DNA of 64,000 bases. Origin: Cheilinus undulatus (taxonomy: Eukaryota; Chordata; Actinopteri; Labriformes; Labridae). Of this stretch, positions 19,085 to 40,700 are shown in pieces (positions within the stretch are counted from its first letter, which is position 1; every line of letters starts with the position of its first letter). The stretch lies in the NCBI RefSeq assembly GCF_018320785.1, contig NC_054881.1, forward strand, positions 44,360,329 through 44,424,328, read 5' to 3'. The notes under the pieces were generated by a model, which saw only the letters and a program-made list of their open reading frames with translations, ran no database searches and was not told the DNA's origin. Made by a program: the position numbers and the translations under genes.

Positions 19085-19597
19085 AGTCAGTTAAAGGTCA
19101 CATGTTTGACCCTTTAGGACAAGTTTATATCAGTCTCAGAGGTCCTAAAACATGCCTGTGAAGTTTGCTTCTGTGAAAACACTCCAGTATTGATGTCTGC
19201 GTGTCTAAAACTCCTCTGTTTCAGCCCTGATCAGAACCAGCTGTTTCTGTGTCTGTGGCTTTAAATGTTAATGAGCTGTCTGACTCCGCCCCTCTCAGGA
19301 AATGGATGTGGCTCTCCTGATCCTCTTCTCAGTTGGCAGCTGAGAGAAAGATCAGAAGGGGAGGGCGGAACTTTGTTTCAGGCTGTGAGGGCCAATCAAA
19401 CCTGGGGGCGGGGCTAACTCCCCACATGACATCATGAGGGTAAAATCTGAGAATGGCTTGTTTCAGCACACATTTTCTGAAAGCTGGGGGGGGGGGGTGT
19501 TGGGGTTCTGAATCTTGGGAGGATTGTGGACAGGGGCACATATTTTAGTTAGAAAAGCTTGAAAAAGGGATTTTTGCTTAATATGTCCCCTTTAAAG
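19085..19597. repeat. Dispersed non-coding repeat ending in atatgtcccctttaa
   Basis: The block includes gactccgcccctctcaggaa, gggggcggggctaactcccc and a run of more than ten G at about 19486, and ends ttaatatgtcccctttaaag. I recognise this layout as a common non-autonomous teleost repeat. Its terminal repeats are not clear enough to classify. Confidence 0.5.
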
Positions 19598-19598
19598 T

Positions 19599-19990
19599 TA
19601 GGAATGCACAATCTTGGATTTTTTCCCCTACATGCCGATGTTTGCGTATTTAGATGTTTTTCAGACCTAAAACTTTAGTCATTTGAGCACGCTGTAAGGT
19701 TTAAAGTTGAACAAAGAAACACACTTAAGTCCTTAAATCAAACTCTAAAGTTTAAAGAATGAGGATAAAGAAAGATATCTCATCTGGCGTAGGTCTGTTG
19801 GTCCAGCCTTAAACTCCACTGACTTAGTAAAATTTATATCCAGAATTTAAAGTTAATATATGCCGATATTCAGTCAAATATTGGATGTAAATATCAGCAG
19901 AAATTTTAATGTCTTCCAATACCGATATTTGCCTTTTTAAGCTAATATCTGCAGATACCAATACCAGGCTGATAATACTGTGCATCCCTA
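19599..19990. mobile_element. hAT-like MITE, about 392 bp
   Basis: The left end reads TAGGAATGCACAA and the right end, on the other strand, TAGGGATGCACAG. Internal text includes several gatattt/atatctg subterminal motifs (for example gccgatattcagtcaaatat). It is typical of short hAT-derived elements. The flanking 8-mers do not match clearly, so the target duplication has decayed or the ends are approximate. Confidence 0.6.
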
Positions 19991-20039
19991 GTGTAAATCA
20001 AATTTTCTTTATATTCTCCTATCTATAGTCCTTGGCAGA

Positions 20040-20470
20040 GTAATCCATCAGTCCACTGACTACAAGGCTAAGCTCACAGCTGCAGACTTGGACTCTTGCA
20101 CATGGAAATGGGTTCGCTGAACAAGACAGTGCAGCGTTCCTGGAATCTGAGCTTGCCGACGAAAGTCAGAGTCTTTCAGTCCTTGGTCCTTCTGGTCTTA
20201 CTATACTCTTTTGAGGCCTGGGCGTTAATGGCCAGAGATGCTGACTGAACTCCTTTTTGACAGCGTCTCTTCACCACATCTTTGAGTATCGTTGTTAGAC
20301 CGTGTGTCTAATGCTGACGTGCTCAGGACGGGGATGGGAAAGGTCAGCTTCCCGGGCACAGGCCAGCTCACTGCATACTGGGTGCCACCTGGAGAGGTGG
20401 GGCATTGGCCTGGCACAGGCCTGGATGATGGCCATCAGGAGGCCAGAGCAGGACCAAGGTTGATGCGGTG
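20040..20470 (+). pseudogene. LINE reverse-transcriptase C-terminal fragment
   Basis: Plus-strand translation gives a reverse-transcriptase-like thumb region, including LPTKVRVFQSLVLLVLLYSF followed by EAW, a segment typical of fish non-LTR elements. Stops and frame breaks follow soon after, so it is inactive. It lies in dqx1 intron 1. Confidence 0.7.
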
Positions 20471-20931
20471 AAGTACCAAACTGGCATATGCCCCTAAACC
20501 TAACCTGACCTCTAATGAGTTAGGAACATCTTTGATGATCCAGTTCATCCTCTGAGCTGCAGGGCCGATGTGGAAGTAGAAAAGGATTCATGTATCTGAC
20601 TGTGTGCATATGTGCTAGTTGATGTTACTGATGTGGAAAGGGAGAGGAGTGCAGTCATGCCTGGGCATGTGTGCTGTTTTGACTGTATCTTTGCACTCTA
20701 CACATGATATTTTAAAGCTGCTGTATGTAGATACAGTCTTCTCTTACGTCTTTGGCCTGGATGTGGAGCCATGTGATGGTCCAGCTTTGTCGCCGTGACG
20801 TTCTGATGCCACTTTGATGTGCATGGGCTCTAAAAGATGGCTGGTCTAACATTAACCCCACCTTATTCTGTTCCTGCAGGTAATCTCTGAAGTAGCCCCT
20901 TGCTCTGTCTTCCCCCCGCCCCCTGCTGCCG

Positions 20932-29956
<9,025 letters not shown>

Positions 29957-30021
29957 GATGGAGGAAGAAGGAAAATGTCTCAGGAGAGGACACTAAACAC
30001 GCTGCAGTCACTTTAATTTGT

Positions 30022-30027
30022 AATAAA
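30022..30027 (+). promoter_or_regulatory. dqx1: AATAAA polyadenylation signal of dqx1
   Basis: A canonical hexamer lies 66 bases after the stop codon, predicting a very short 3' UTR. Confidence 0.7.
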
Positions 30028-31829
30028 TCTGATTTTAAAGACTTTTTAAAGAAATGAACTGGTAATATATCGACATGCAGTGGCTTTGGAAACACTTTCC
30101 CCTTTATGTTGTGTTGACAAAATTTTAGTTAGAGTTTTTTTATTTAATGAGGGATTTCTGTGTTTCTGTCTGTGGGTTGTTGAATTTTAAATTGTAGCAC
30201 AACAAAAAAAATTATAAATTGTCATTTTTTCCCCCATTTTAAAGCAATAAGCACTACAGCAGAGAGTTAACAGACGTCTATGCAGAAGCTCCTCAGGCCT
30301 CACTGTGATGAAAACGCTCGCTGTCATGATCTTTTCCATCCTTTTGATACCGTTTGTACGATGTTTCCTGCTTAGATCCTCTCTGCCTTCTTCTCTCCGT
30401 CTTTGTGTTGTTATGAATCTCTCTAATCGTCATATTTAAAAGATTATTCCGTCATATCTCATCTGAATGGGTTCTCTCTGCACAGCTGCTTTCTTTAAAA
30501 CTCTGGTTCTTAACTGGTCTAACATTAGGAGCTACAGCTCCTCACAACACAAACTCCTGAATAGTTCCAACCAATCAGATTCATTTGAGATAAATGTAGC
30601 AGTCCTTAAAGCCGGCGTATACTGTGGGACAGGACGGCTGATGACATCCCGACCAGCTGCTCCCGACTGGTCAGACGGATTTCTGACATAATTTATATTC
30701 TGTTTGTACAGCTGCACATTCTAATTATGAGAGCAGAATCATCAACGTAGGAGCTTTTTTTCGTTCTAAACTGTCTGACAGCATCTAAAATCCCCATGAA
30801 AACAGCAGAAATTCATGCTTGATGTGCCTTCCCCGACTATAAGAAACAAACAAGCAGGAAACAGGCCTACCTGTGGACCTCCAGCTGACAGTAATGACGT
30901 GCCGTTCATGAACAAGTCGATTCTAAGAGCCGACTCTTTAATGTGAACTACAGAAGCCTGTTTGCTGTTAATAAATCTGCCCCAGAATAAAAATGTTTAC
31001 TATAAACCTCTCAGCCACAGGCACAGGTTCAGCTCAGTGGTTAAACATTCATGTGTTACACCAAACATCATGCAAAGAAGTTTTTATTCTAGATGATTTA
31101 TAGTTTGGTTTTATTAAAGTGATTAATTTCAGTGAAATAAATGCAGCTAAATCAGGTCAAAATATTGCTAAATGTGACTGATTTTATGCCAAATACCACC
31201 ATAATAACCGCTCGACCATTAACCCAGAGCATCTCCACCAGATCCAAAAATCCCAGGATTAACAAGATCAGTATCTCCAGATCTCAAGAAAACGACCCAA
31301 ATGTACCATCACAGGAAAAATTAAGATATGGATGTGCTTCCACTTTGGGTTTCTGTTCAGGATCAACTTTGAGCCATGTTTTTCCCTCAAACGCACATTA
31401 ATTGCATTCCACTGAAGAAGCTCAGCAACCCTCATCAGGGTCCCAACCCACCAGTTGAGAACCACTGTTTTAAAGTCTTTCTCTGCTGTATCACATGCTG
31501 TTAAAGGTAATCACTGTCTCGTATTAAATACAATCCTCAGAATGAATTTCTCAGTCTGTTCCCTTCTTACAGGTCTAACTCGTGTTCATTATATCAGAGG
31601 GATTTCGGTACTGGACTTTAGATCGATAGGGTGCAGGTTGGACTTTGTCTTTTTGTAAAGCTTCTGTGTGCATGAACAAATGTTTAAGTTAAAGGTTGAG
31701 CCTAAAGACACAGGAAGTGGAAGTGAAATGCAAGATTCACCTCCTGAGGTTCTGCAGGCACATCTGAGGACATTACATATCTGCTTTTCTACAACATGAT
31801 AATAAATTCTGGTAATACAATTTATAAGA
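30028..31829. other. Intergenic sequence between convergent dqx1 and smyd1
   Basis: No gene is seen. A dispersed repeat occupies roughly 31200-31475: on the minus strand it begins cagtggttctcaactggtgg and gttgggaccctgatgagg, a common non-autonomous element start. The remaining sequence was not recognised. Confidence 0.5.
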
Positions 31830-32620
31830 TAATATCCTGGAATTTCCAGAAAAAAATTTATGTAATTTACTTGGGATGATAGGGAGACTTTGCTATAAAA
31901 TTTTCAGGAATTTTGAAGAAATTTTGGCAGAAATCCCCAAAATTTCTTAGAATTTTCAAGACATTTTGGGAGAAATCCTTCTCCAAATTAGTTAGAATTT
32001 TCAACAAATTTTGGCCCATATCTTCATCAAAATTTCTTAGCATTTACAAGTAATATTGGAAGAATCTCTTTCCCAAATTTGTTCGAAGTTTCAAGAAATT
32101 TTGGCAGAAATCTTCCCCAAAATTTCTTTGATTTCAGTGTTATTTTTTTGGGGGGGGGGGGCTTAGAAATTCATGGGTACTTTCGATGGGTACTTTTCTT
32201 AATTGGAAATTTGCGAGAAATTTCTTTTTTTAAAGTCCTGAATTTTTATGCAAATTCAGGGCTGGGGGTAGGTCTTTAAAAAACTACACAATATTTCATG
32301 AATTATGGGAACATTTATTCATAAATTTGGGGGAATTTGATTGCAAATTTTTTGGGTGGAATTTGCTTTTATTTTTGGAAGCTTGCTCGAAAATTTGCAA
32401 GAATTTCCAACTTGTAATTAAAATATTTAAGCTTTATCTGAATTGTTTGGGGAATGTTAAAGGATTTTTTTTTTTAAATGGGATCTTGAAAAGACATTTA
32501 AAATTTTTTACATAAATGCTTGGTGAGTTTTTGTGAAAATCTTTGGAGGTTTATTTGTAGGCATCTCTAATAATTGTTAAGGAAATTCTTGAAGACCGTG
32601 AGAACTTTTGGAATAAAACA
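31830..32620. repeat. Degenerate aattttcaagaaattttgg repeat
   Basis: Units of about 50 bp carry the theme aaatttcttagaattttcaa and gacattttgggagaaatcct, gradually losing similarity to the right. A run of about 12 G lies near 32150. The tract is a reverse-sense relative of 28260-29230. Confidence 0.65.
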
Positions 32621-32872
32621 TTTATTCTTTATGATTTATATGCACAGAAAAATCTCCATTTTCAAAAACACCAGCCTACATATGGACTAGGCCAGAGATC
32701 CCTGCAAAGAACGCTCCTAAATCTGCTAAATCCTGCTGACGTAAGACTTCCTGATAGATTTTAAAGCCAAGTGTTCTCTGGAAGGATTATTATTTTTGTG
32801 AATGCAGGCCCTGATTTTCACATGTGCTGCATGCCTGTAAATAAGTGACCACACCAGATGTTGAATGTCTCT

Positions 32873-32878
32873 TTTATT
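32873..32878 (-). promoter_or_regulatory. smyd1: AATAAA polyadenylation signal of smyd1
   Basis: On the minus strand AATAAA follows the smyd1 stop by about 140 bases. A second AATAAA is at 32626-32621 and could serve as a distal site. Confidence 0.65.
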
Positions 32879-33017
32879 GCAGCTTTCCTGTTCATGCAGC
32901 ATGTTTTGTTCCATGTAAACAGAGCAGTGAATTCTCAGAACCGTTCAGAGCCTCAGTGCTGATCTTTCTATGTACATGAGCACAGCGAGGCATGCATCTG
33001 AGTGGCGGCGGCGGGGA

Positions 33018-36000
33018 TCAGACTCCTTTAACCTCTTGAGCCGCAGGAGTCTTCAGAGCAGTGTCTCTCATGCTGAGGTATGCCTCCTTATTCTCTTTAA
33101 ACATCTTCAGCTCCAACTCTGTCTGCTCACGTATCTCCTGGATGCAGAAAAAGAGGAAGCTGCATAAAATATTCATTTACTGGACTCAAAAACACTGGAA
33201 AATATGCAGTACCTCCAGGTCTTTGGTGATGGCATGATTGGGTCCGTGTGTGACCATCAGGATCCTGTAAGCCTTACAGATCAGACCATGACCCTCCTCA
33301 ATCTGCCCAGCGTGCCAGTGGGTGACCCCCGCCCTCATGGTGACCATCCCCAGCTGAGCGTTGTTGGGGTGGAACAACTTACTGTTCAAGAGGGCCGAAC
33401 AATCCAGTGAAGAACTAGTTAGACCTCAAACCTGCGCTCTGTTTTAGCCTAATCCAGGTGCATCTTAAAAATCTTAAATCCACAATTTCAAAATATTATA
33501 TGTTGTTTCAGTCCTGAAGAGCTCTTGTAACTCCTGCAAAGGTTTCCTCAGCCTTCATTCTCTCTGGTTCAGTTCACACAACCACAGTCATGAGGAAGAC
33601 TGCTGACAGGACTAATCCCAACCATCGGTTATAACGTCATTGCATTAAATGGTGATATTAGGGATGCTCCAAGTTTGACATACTTGGTAGACAATAATCA
33701 GATTTCTCTGTAATGATATTCAAGGCTGTATAAAAGTGAAGCAAAGGGAGTTCCATGCAACTACACAGGCTGTCTCATTTCAGCAGGATTCTGCTGTCTC
33801 CAGTGTTTATCTTGTTTTTCACTCACTTGTATCCTTCCACCATGTTGTGGGCGTAGCCGGCAGCCTCTGGGAACTTCTGCTGGTATGATAGAACCTCGCT
33901 CGCCACGCTGAGAACACGCAGCTTGTAAAGGTGGGTGTCGGCCAGGACGTCTTTCTGCTTCTCCAGACACTCACGACACAACTTTAGCACCTGAGACACA
34001 AACCACAGGGACGGACTCAGAGAGACGGTAAGAAATCAGGTCATTTCACGTAAGAACTGAGAGTGAGAACAACCTTAGAGCAGCTTTCACACAGACACAT
34101 GGCCGCCGTGAGACTGGAGACAGACCAGCACACAGACTGGTCTGAGCCCCTGAAAACCCCAGTGAATGACCCCTCCCCATTTCTGATGAATTGGCATATT
34201 AATGCATGTGTTGGATAATTAGCATTGGTGCTAGCATCCCCGCTAACAGTTACTTCATTTTGGAGCTGAAAAGTCTTTCAAACTATATTTTGTAATATAT
34301 TTTGCCACTTTTTGCCTTTTTGCCCATTTTTTGTCTTTTTATCATTTTGTTCCACGTTTAATTGTTTTGCTTTTCTTGGCCCACTTTTTGCCCCTTTAAA
34401 CCCATTTTTGCTTCTTCTCCCCCCTCTATCCAATTATTAAATAACTTTTTTCCTGTAAAGTTATTTCATTTTCCTCTACTTTATTCTCTGGTGTTTTGAC
34501 CTTTGTGCACATCACGGCTAAGCTATCAGGACATTATTTTCCAATATTTAGGTCATTTTGCCCACCTACACTGTTAACCCTACAAAAAAGGTAATTTCAG
34601 TTTAAAAAGAGGGGTTATATTTTGAATTTGGCTGTATTCTACCAAAGCAAAGATAAAATTCATGTGTTGTTGCTTGGATAAGACTGGTGATAACTCAGTT
34701 CATATGTTAAATATGACAAACAGATTAACTTTACAATGACCCATGATTTTCCGACCCCCATGACCCCCCCTTTTGGTGGAGCCCCAAAGGGCCCCCCCCC
34801 CATGGACAGCCTTGACTATAGATGGCATAAATGTGAATAATCTTGCTTCATTGTTTGTACCTGTTGGTAGTCCATGTCCACACGAGCTCGCTCGATCTTC
34901 TCCAGACTCGCTTTACTGAAGGCCGTCACCTCCTTCACCTTATCAGCTGCTGGCTGAGCTCACACAGTCACATCCAGGGTTAGAATCAGGATCAGTATTT
35001 AAAAAGAGGACATATTTAGTTTTTAGACCACCCCCGCCTCTGACCTTGCTCTCTGCGGCCGCCATCATCAGGTCATCCTTCACGTGTTTGCTGCAGTGTT
35101 CACATCCACAGTCGAAGAAGAAATGCTCCTTCAGCTTCTTCTGGCGGTCAGCTGACAGGTTCAGGAAGTCCACGTAGCTGACCGTCAGCTCTTGACCTTC
35201 TGAGATCTTCTCCACTGCCCGCAGCTCGATCCTGGATGCAAAATTTCCACTCATTTATGTAACAGGTAGTTTAATCTCTGGTATCTACAGCCATGAGTAT
35301 CTGCAGGACTGGTTTTCTTTTTTGATTCAAAAAGCTACTTTAATAACAGGATAAACCAGCCATATACATACCTCCTCTTAGAGTGGAGAGCTGAATTCAG
35401 AGCTGACTGGCTGCAAAACAAAGAGACATGTTGATTAATTCATTTTGATTTGCTCCACAACAGCAGTAAATGGCTGTGAAATAAAGTGAGCTGCTTTGAC
35501 TCTGAAACTCCCGGGCTGAAGATGGGGCCGCTCTGGCCCTGGAGGAACTTAAAGGACAAATCAGCATGGCATTAGAAGATATAATGTGCTAATTTTTAAC
35601 CTTAATATCAGTGGAATTAACACATTAACGCTGACAGCCCTACTTTCAGAAATATGCAGGGCAGCATGTACGTAATGCTCAAAGATCCCCCGTTAATGTG
35701 GCAGCATTCACATGTTTCAGGAGTTCAGGCTAGATATATATGGCTTTTTGTGATTTGTACTGTCCTAAGATAAGGTTCCCTTTACTTCCTGGCCACATGA
35801 AAACATGCTTTTATTTTGAAGGGAAATACGGAACCTCTGATAGCTTAAATAGCAACTGATAAATGTGATTAAAAAATTGTATCTTGTGAGTTTTTGACCT
35901 GAATCACACACAACACGTAAAAACCTTCGGCTCTAATGCAAAATTCTTTCCTGGTACAAAATTGAGCGGACTCGTCATAAAATGAGCATTAATTTTTAGA

Positions 36001-37669
36001 TTAATCACAATTAAAGGCTCTCTTTACCACAGATATCAGAGCTGCAGGTCTGTGATCATTTTCTTCGTTAGGAGAATTAAGACTTTGCCAAGCTATGAGC
36101 TTTCTGTGGTTCCATCTGAGTTTACTCTGAGTCCCACTGCCTTTAACTCCCATTATTAAAGAGGATAAATCAGTGGAGCTGTCAGTTGGTGTGGATACGT
36201 ACTTGCCGTTGTTGAGGATGACGGTGCAGTTCGGCCAGCAGTCGTGGTTAACCAGACACAGATTTGGGAAAAGGCCGACCCCGACAGCCTGCAGGCCTCT
36301 CTGGTCGCTCAGCGTGAATCCGTTACACTTAATCTGCAAACAGAGACGGTGAGGAGGATGAGTGCATCTTCATCAGTATTTTCTATAATATTCTATAACG
36401 CTGCAGAAATTCTTACAATGCCAAAGATGTGAGAGATTTCCTCTACTGAGTGCTTCTTCCTCCCGTAGGACCAGTACTCCTGGAAGTTTTGCACGTCCTT
36501 CTTCATCTGCTTCTGGTCCTCCTCGGACAGGTCGGAGACATGGTCCTCCAGCTGATCCACGGGGACCAGCTGAGTGTCTGAGACCACGCTGGTGTCCTTA
36601 TGTATACGCCACAGCACCCGAGCAGCCAGGCTGGACCAGGACAGGGTTAGGGCCAAGGAGAGAGAGGAATTATGGACAAATGTTGATGTGTAAAATAAAA
36701 GAGCTGCTACTGAAGCTGCAGTTCCTCCAGTGCCCACTAGAGGCTGGATTCTAAAGTGAGTCGGTCCCCAGAGAGCCCAATGTCAGAATGCCAAACTTTG
36801 AAACAGAATTAACAAGTTTAGAGAGAGCTGATGTGCATTAATTTGCACAAGACATTAAATAAAGACACAACACTCTGCACAGAATACATGCTATAACAAC
36901 GGGACAGTTTTAAACTAATTATAATGCTATTTGATTTTTATAAAACGTATTTCTCCTTAGGCAGGGAGATATATAAATGCAAATGCATGATAATCCATCC
37001 TGAGTTTCTATTGTGTGCATGAGCATTACACACAATAGAAACAACAAAAATCAAAGAACAAAACCTTAAACTAGTTCCTAATATTGCTGAACCTTTATGC
37101 ATATTAAGAACGTCAGAGCAGATAGATTAAAAACATTCAATTCTGCAGATAAGGACAGTTTATTCCTGTGATTTTCTTCCAAATAAAAGAGATTCACTGT
37201 TGGAGAACTGATCAGCAAGCCTTGTGATTCTTACTGCCGGTCCCTGTGCAGGATGACCAGGATAGATCTGAAATCAGCGTTTCTTACCGGACGCTCTCGC
37301 TGGGGGCTCCAACCTTCCTGATGGCTCCACATTCCTGCTTATGTTCATCCCAGCACGCCGTCTGACAGGTGCGGTCGCAGTAGTGAGCGAACTTACACTG
37401 AGCACAGCGGTGGAGGTTGGCCTGACGCCGGAAACAGCTGTGACACACCTGAGTGTACAAACTGAAGAAAACAAAAACAGACCAAATAAACACCCTAAAC
37501 TCTTCATGTTAGACATTTGTGAAGATTTAAGCCAAAATACACCCCTAATCTGTTGTCTATCAATCTGTGAATGCAATGTCTATAAAAAAGTATTCATCCC
37601 CTTGGATTTTTTACCCTTTTAATGATTCTATAAATCAAACTTGTTTAATATTATTTGACTTTTTTGACC

Positions 37670-37700
<31 letters not shown>

Positions 37701-40700
37701 CTTTAATGCCAAAGTGAAAACAGAGTTCTACAAAGTAATGTCGGTTTAATAAAATATGTAATGTAAAATAAGTGACTGTATAAAAAATTGTATTAGTATA
37801 AAGACACCTGTCTCTGGAAGGTCCTGTCACTGGTTCATCGGTATTCCTGGCTACCATTACACCATGAAGACAAAAGAACACTCAGAGAAAAGGTGATTGA
37901 AAAGTCTAAGTCAGAGGATGGAGACGGAAACATCTCCAAGTCTCTGAACATCCCCCAGAGTTCAATTAAATCCATCATGAAGAAATGAAGGAATATGTCA
38001 CATGTGTAAATCTGCCTAGATCAGACCGTCCTCACAAACTGAGTGGGCGTGCAAGAAGGAGACTAGTGAGAGAGGACACCAAGACACCTATGACTACTCT
38101 GAAGGAGCTCCAAGCTTCAGCAGCTGAGATGGAGAGACTCTGCAGACAACAACTGTTGGCCGGGTTCTTCACCAGTCAGAGCTTTATGGGAGAGTGGCAA
38201 AGAGAAAGACACTGTTGAAGAAAACTCAGATTCAATCTGGACTAGAGTTCACCAGAAGGACTGTGGGAGACTCCATGGTCAAGAGGAAGAAAGTTCTTTG
38301 TCTGATGAGACCAGAATGGAGCTTTGAGACCATCAGACAAGACACCAAACACTGACATCACCACAAACACACCATCCCCACTGTGGAGCATGCTGGTGGC
38401 AGCATCATGCTGCAGGGATGCTTCTCAGCAGCATTGTGCTGTTGGGATGCTCCTCAGCAGCTGGTGAAATATAGCCAACTCCTTGAGGATGATCTTGTTT
38501 TGTCTGACAGAGAACTACAGCCTTGGAGAGGATTTACTCAGATCTGTGATTACAGCCAAAGGTGACCACTAAATACTGACTAGAAGGGGGAAATACTTTT
38601 TTATAGGCACTGTATTTGGCTATATGAAGTAGGAAACAATAAGAAAAGATATTAAAATGACTTCAAACACTAGGGATGTGTACCGCCCAAATTTCGCCGA
38701 TACTCCCGAGTACCGATTCACAAAAAATCAAACAGTACAATGTTTCGATACCTTAACACATCCTTGTGACTGCAAGAGAGTGGAAGAGGAAATACGGTGC
38801 AAACTACGCTGCAATATTTGTGACGTGAAGTGCAAGGGTTACAACGGCAAAACTTCAAATCTGAAGAAGCAGTGTGACGATTGATGATTTAGATCGGCTT
38901 GTGCTGCCTCCTTCTCTCTCGCCCCCTCTTTCTCTCTCTCTCATACCGAATCCTCACTTTACACACCGTAATTTGCCTGTTTATCACGTGGATATCAACT
39001 ATAGAAATATACTAGATAAAGGCATACGTTTGTTCTCTCACTCACCTAACAGAGACTAAATTAAGTAATGGATTGTCTAGTGTGAGTGCGTCCTAAAAGT
39101 TGCTCTCCTCATGGTAGAGGAAGTAGTTTTTTTACTTTATTTTTAGTTTTTAAAATATTATACCTTTATTTGCTTATTTGGTTATTTTGACTCCATCCTC
39201 ACTTTTTGTTTGTAATTTATTAGCCCTCCATGGACCCTAACACACATTTTTCCAAGAGGGGAAATTAGAGGAACGGGGGCAGTGCGGCCAGGTTTTATTT
39301 GTGCAATATAAAGAAAAATATTAGATATTTGAAAGTGTTTTGATACTTATAAATATATATTTAAAATTCAGAAGTTCTGAGGTTATTTCATAAATGAAAT
39401 AACATTTGTTATTGCATATTCACACACAAAAGTACCGAAAATGGGCACCGGTTCACAGGTACCGGGAATCGGTGCCGTACCGGTTCAAACGTACCCATCC
39501 CTATGAAACAGATGTATAAAAACACACAAGTTAATTTTTAGAACTTCATCACAGATCGATTGCTTCTAATCAGCATCATTCACATGTTTGAACCAGCTAC
39601 TCAGAGAAACCTCAGCTGTCAGTGCTGGTGTGTTTTTGTGTTTAAACAGATTCCAGATGGACAGAGAGCAGACCTGAGCAGACACAAACCAGTGACCCTG
39701 ATGATACAAAAAACCCAGTAAACTCTGAGCAAAGACTCTCTGAGCTCCTCCAGAAAAGGTCACCATGCTGATTTTATCTGCTCTTGCCGCAGAGGTTAAA
39801 GGAAAGATCAGCCACGTGTCCTTTCTGCTTTCTTTTCTCAAAGCTCAGACTGAAGTCTAGACCAAGCTCTGTCCTGGAGGGGTCATTCTGGTATTTTTTT
39901 TATCATTTTGCCCTCACATGTACACACCTCAGACAGTCTCAAACTGGCACTGGCATTCTGCACATGCTCCACAGTTGTTTTCACCAGGCTTTGACCCAGA
40001 AGCCATGTTTTCACCATTTGACATACAACCAGCCAGCCGCTAGCTAACTTGGGTCAACTGGTAAAAAGCTAAAAGGCTGTCCACAAGGGAGGGAAAGGGG
40101 AGAAATTTTTGGGCTCAGCTACATGGGTCAGACGTTGAGGTCTGCAAAAACATGGTTCACTGTAAAGACAGAGACACTCTTGCAGATTTTTATGTATTTG
40201 CCCTATTACGCCCCATGATTAAATCCCCTTATCAGCTGTATGTCTTAAAAAATCAACACAGCCTAGACTCAAGATGCAGAAAGAGATGGTTGGTAGAAGC
40301 AGTGTGAAGAGGTGACAGTTAACACAGCAGCAGAGACATCAGCAGTTTTAAAGACAAACTGATAAACCAAGTCTACAATCCAGATTCAAACATGTCTGTC
40401 AAACCTGCTGGGACTGACAAGGTCTGTTTTAGACATTGATGTTAGCGTTAGCTCATGCAGGACATGATAGTTTTACATCAAGCTGTAATCAACTGACAGC
40501 CAGCTGGTTCTAATTATCACCTCCCAGCTCCCACAGCCAATCACAGCTCTTTCTCTCCACACAGCGATCCATTTAAATACGTCCTTCTCACTAATCCCTG
40601 CTTCATTAATGCTGCTGCACACTGCTGCTACTGCTGGGAAAGTTCCACCTCCTCCATCCCAGCCTCCTCCTTTATAGACTAAAGCTCCACCTCCTCCACC

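Noticed and set aside
37004..37042. A microRNA precursor
   Set aside because: The hairpin is 39 nt, shorter than normal precursors, and lacks extended stem pairing.
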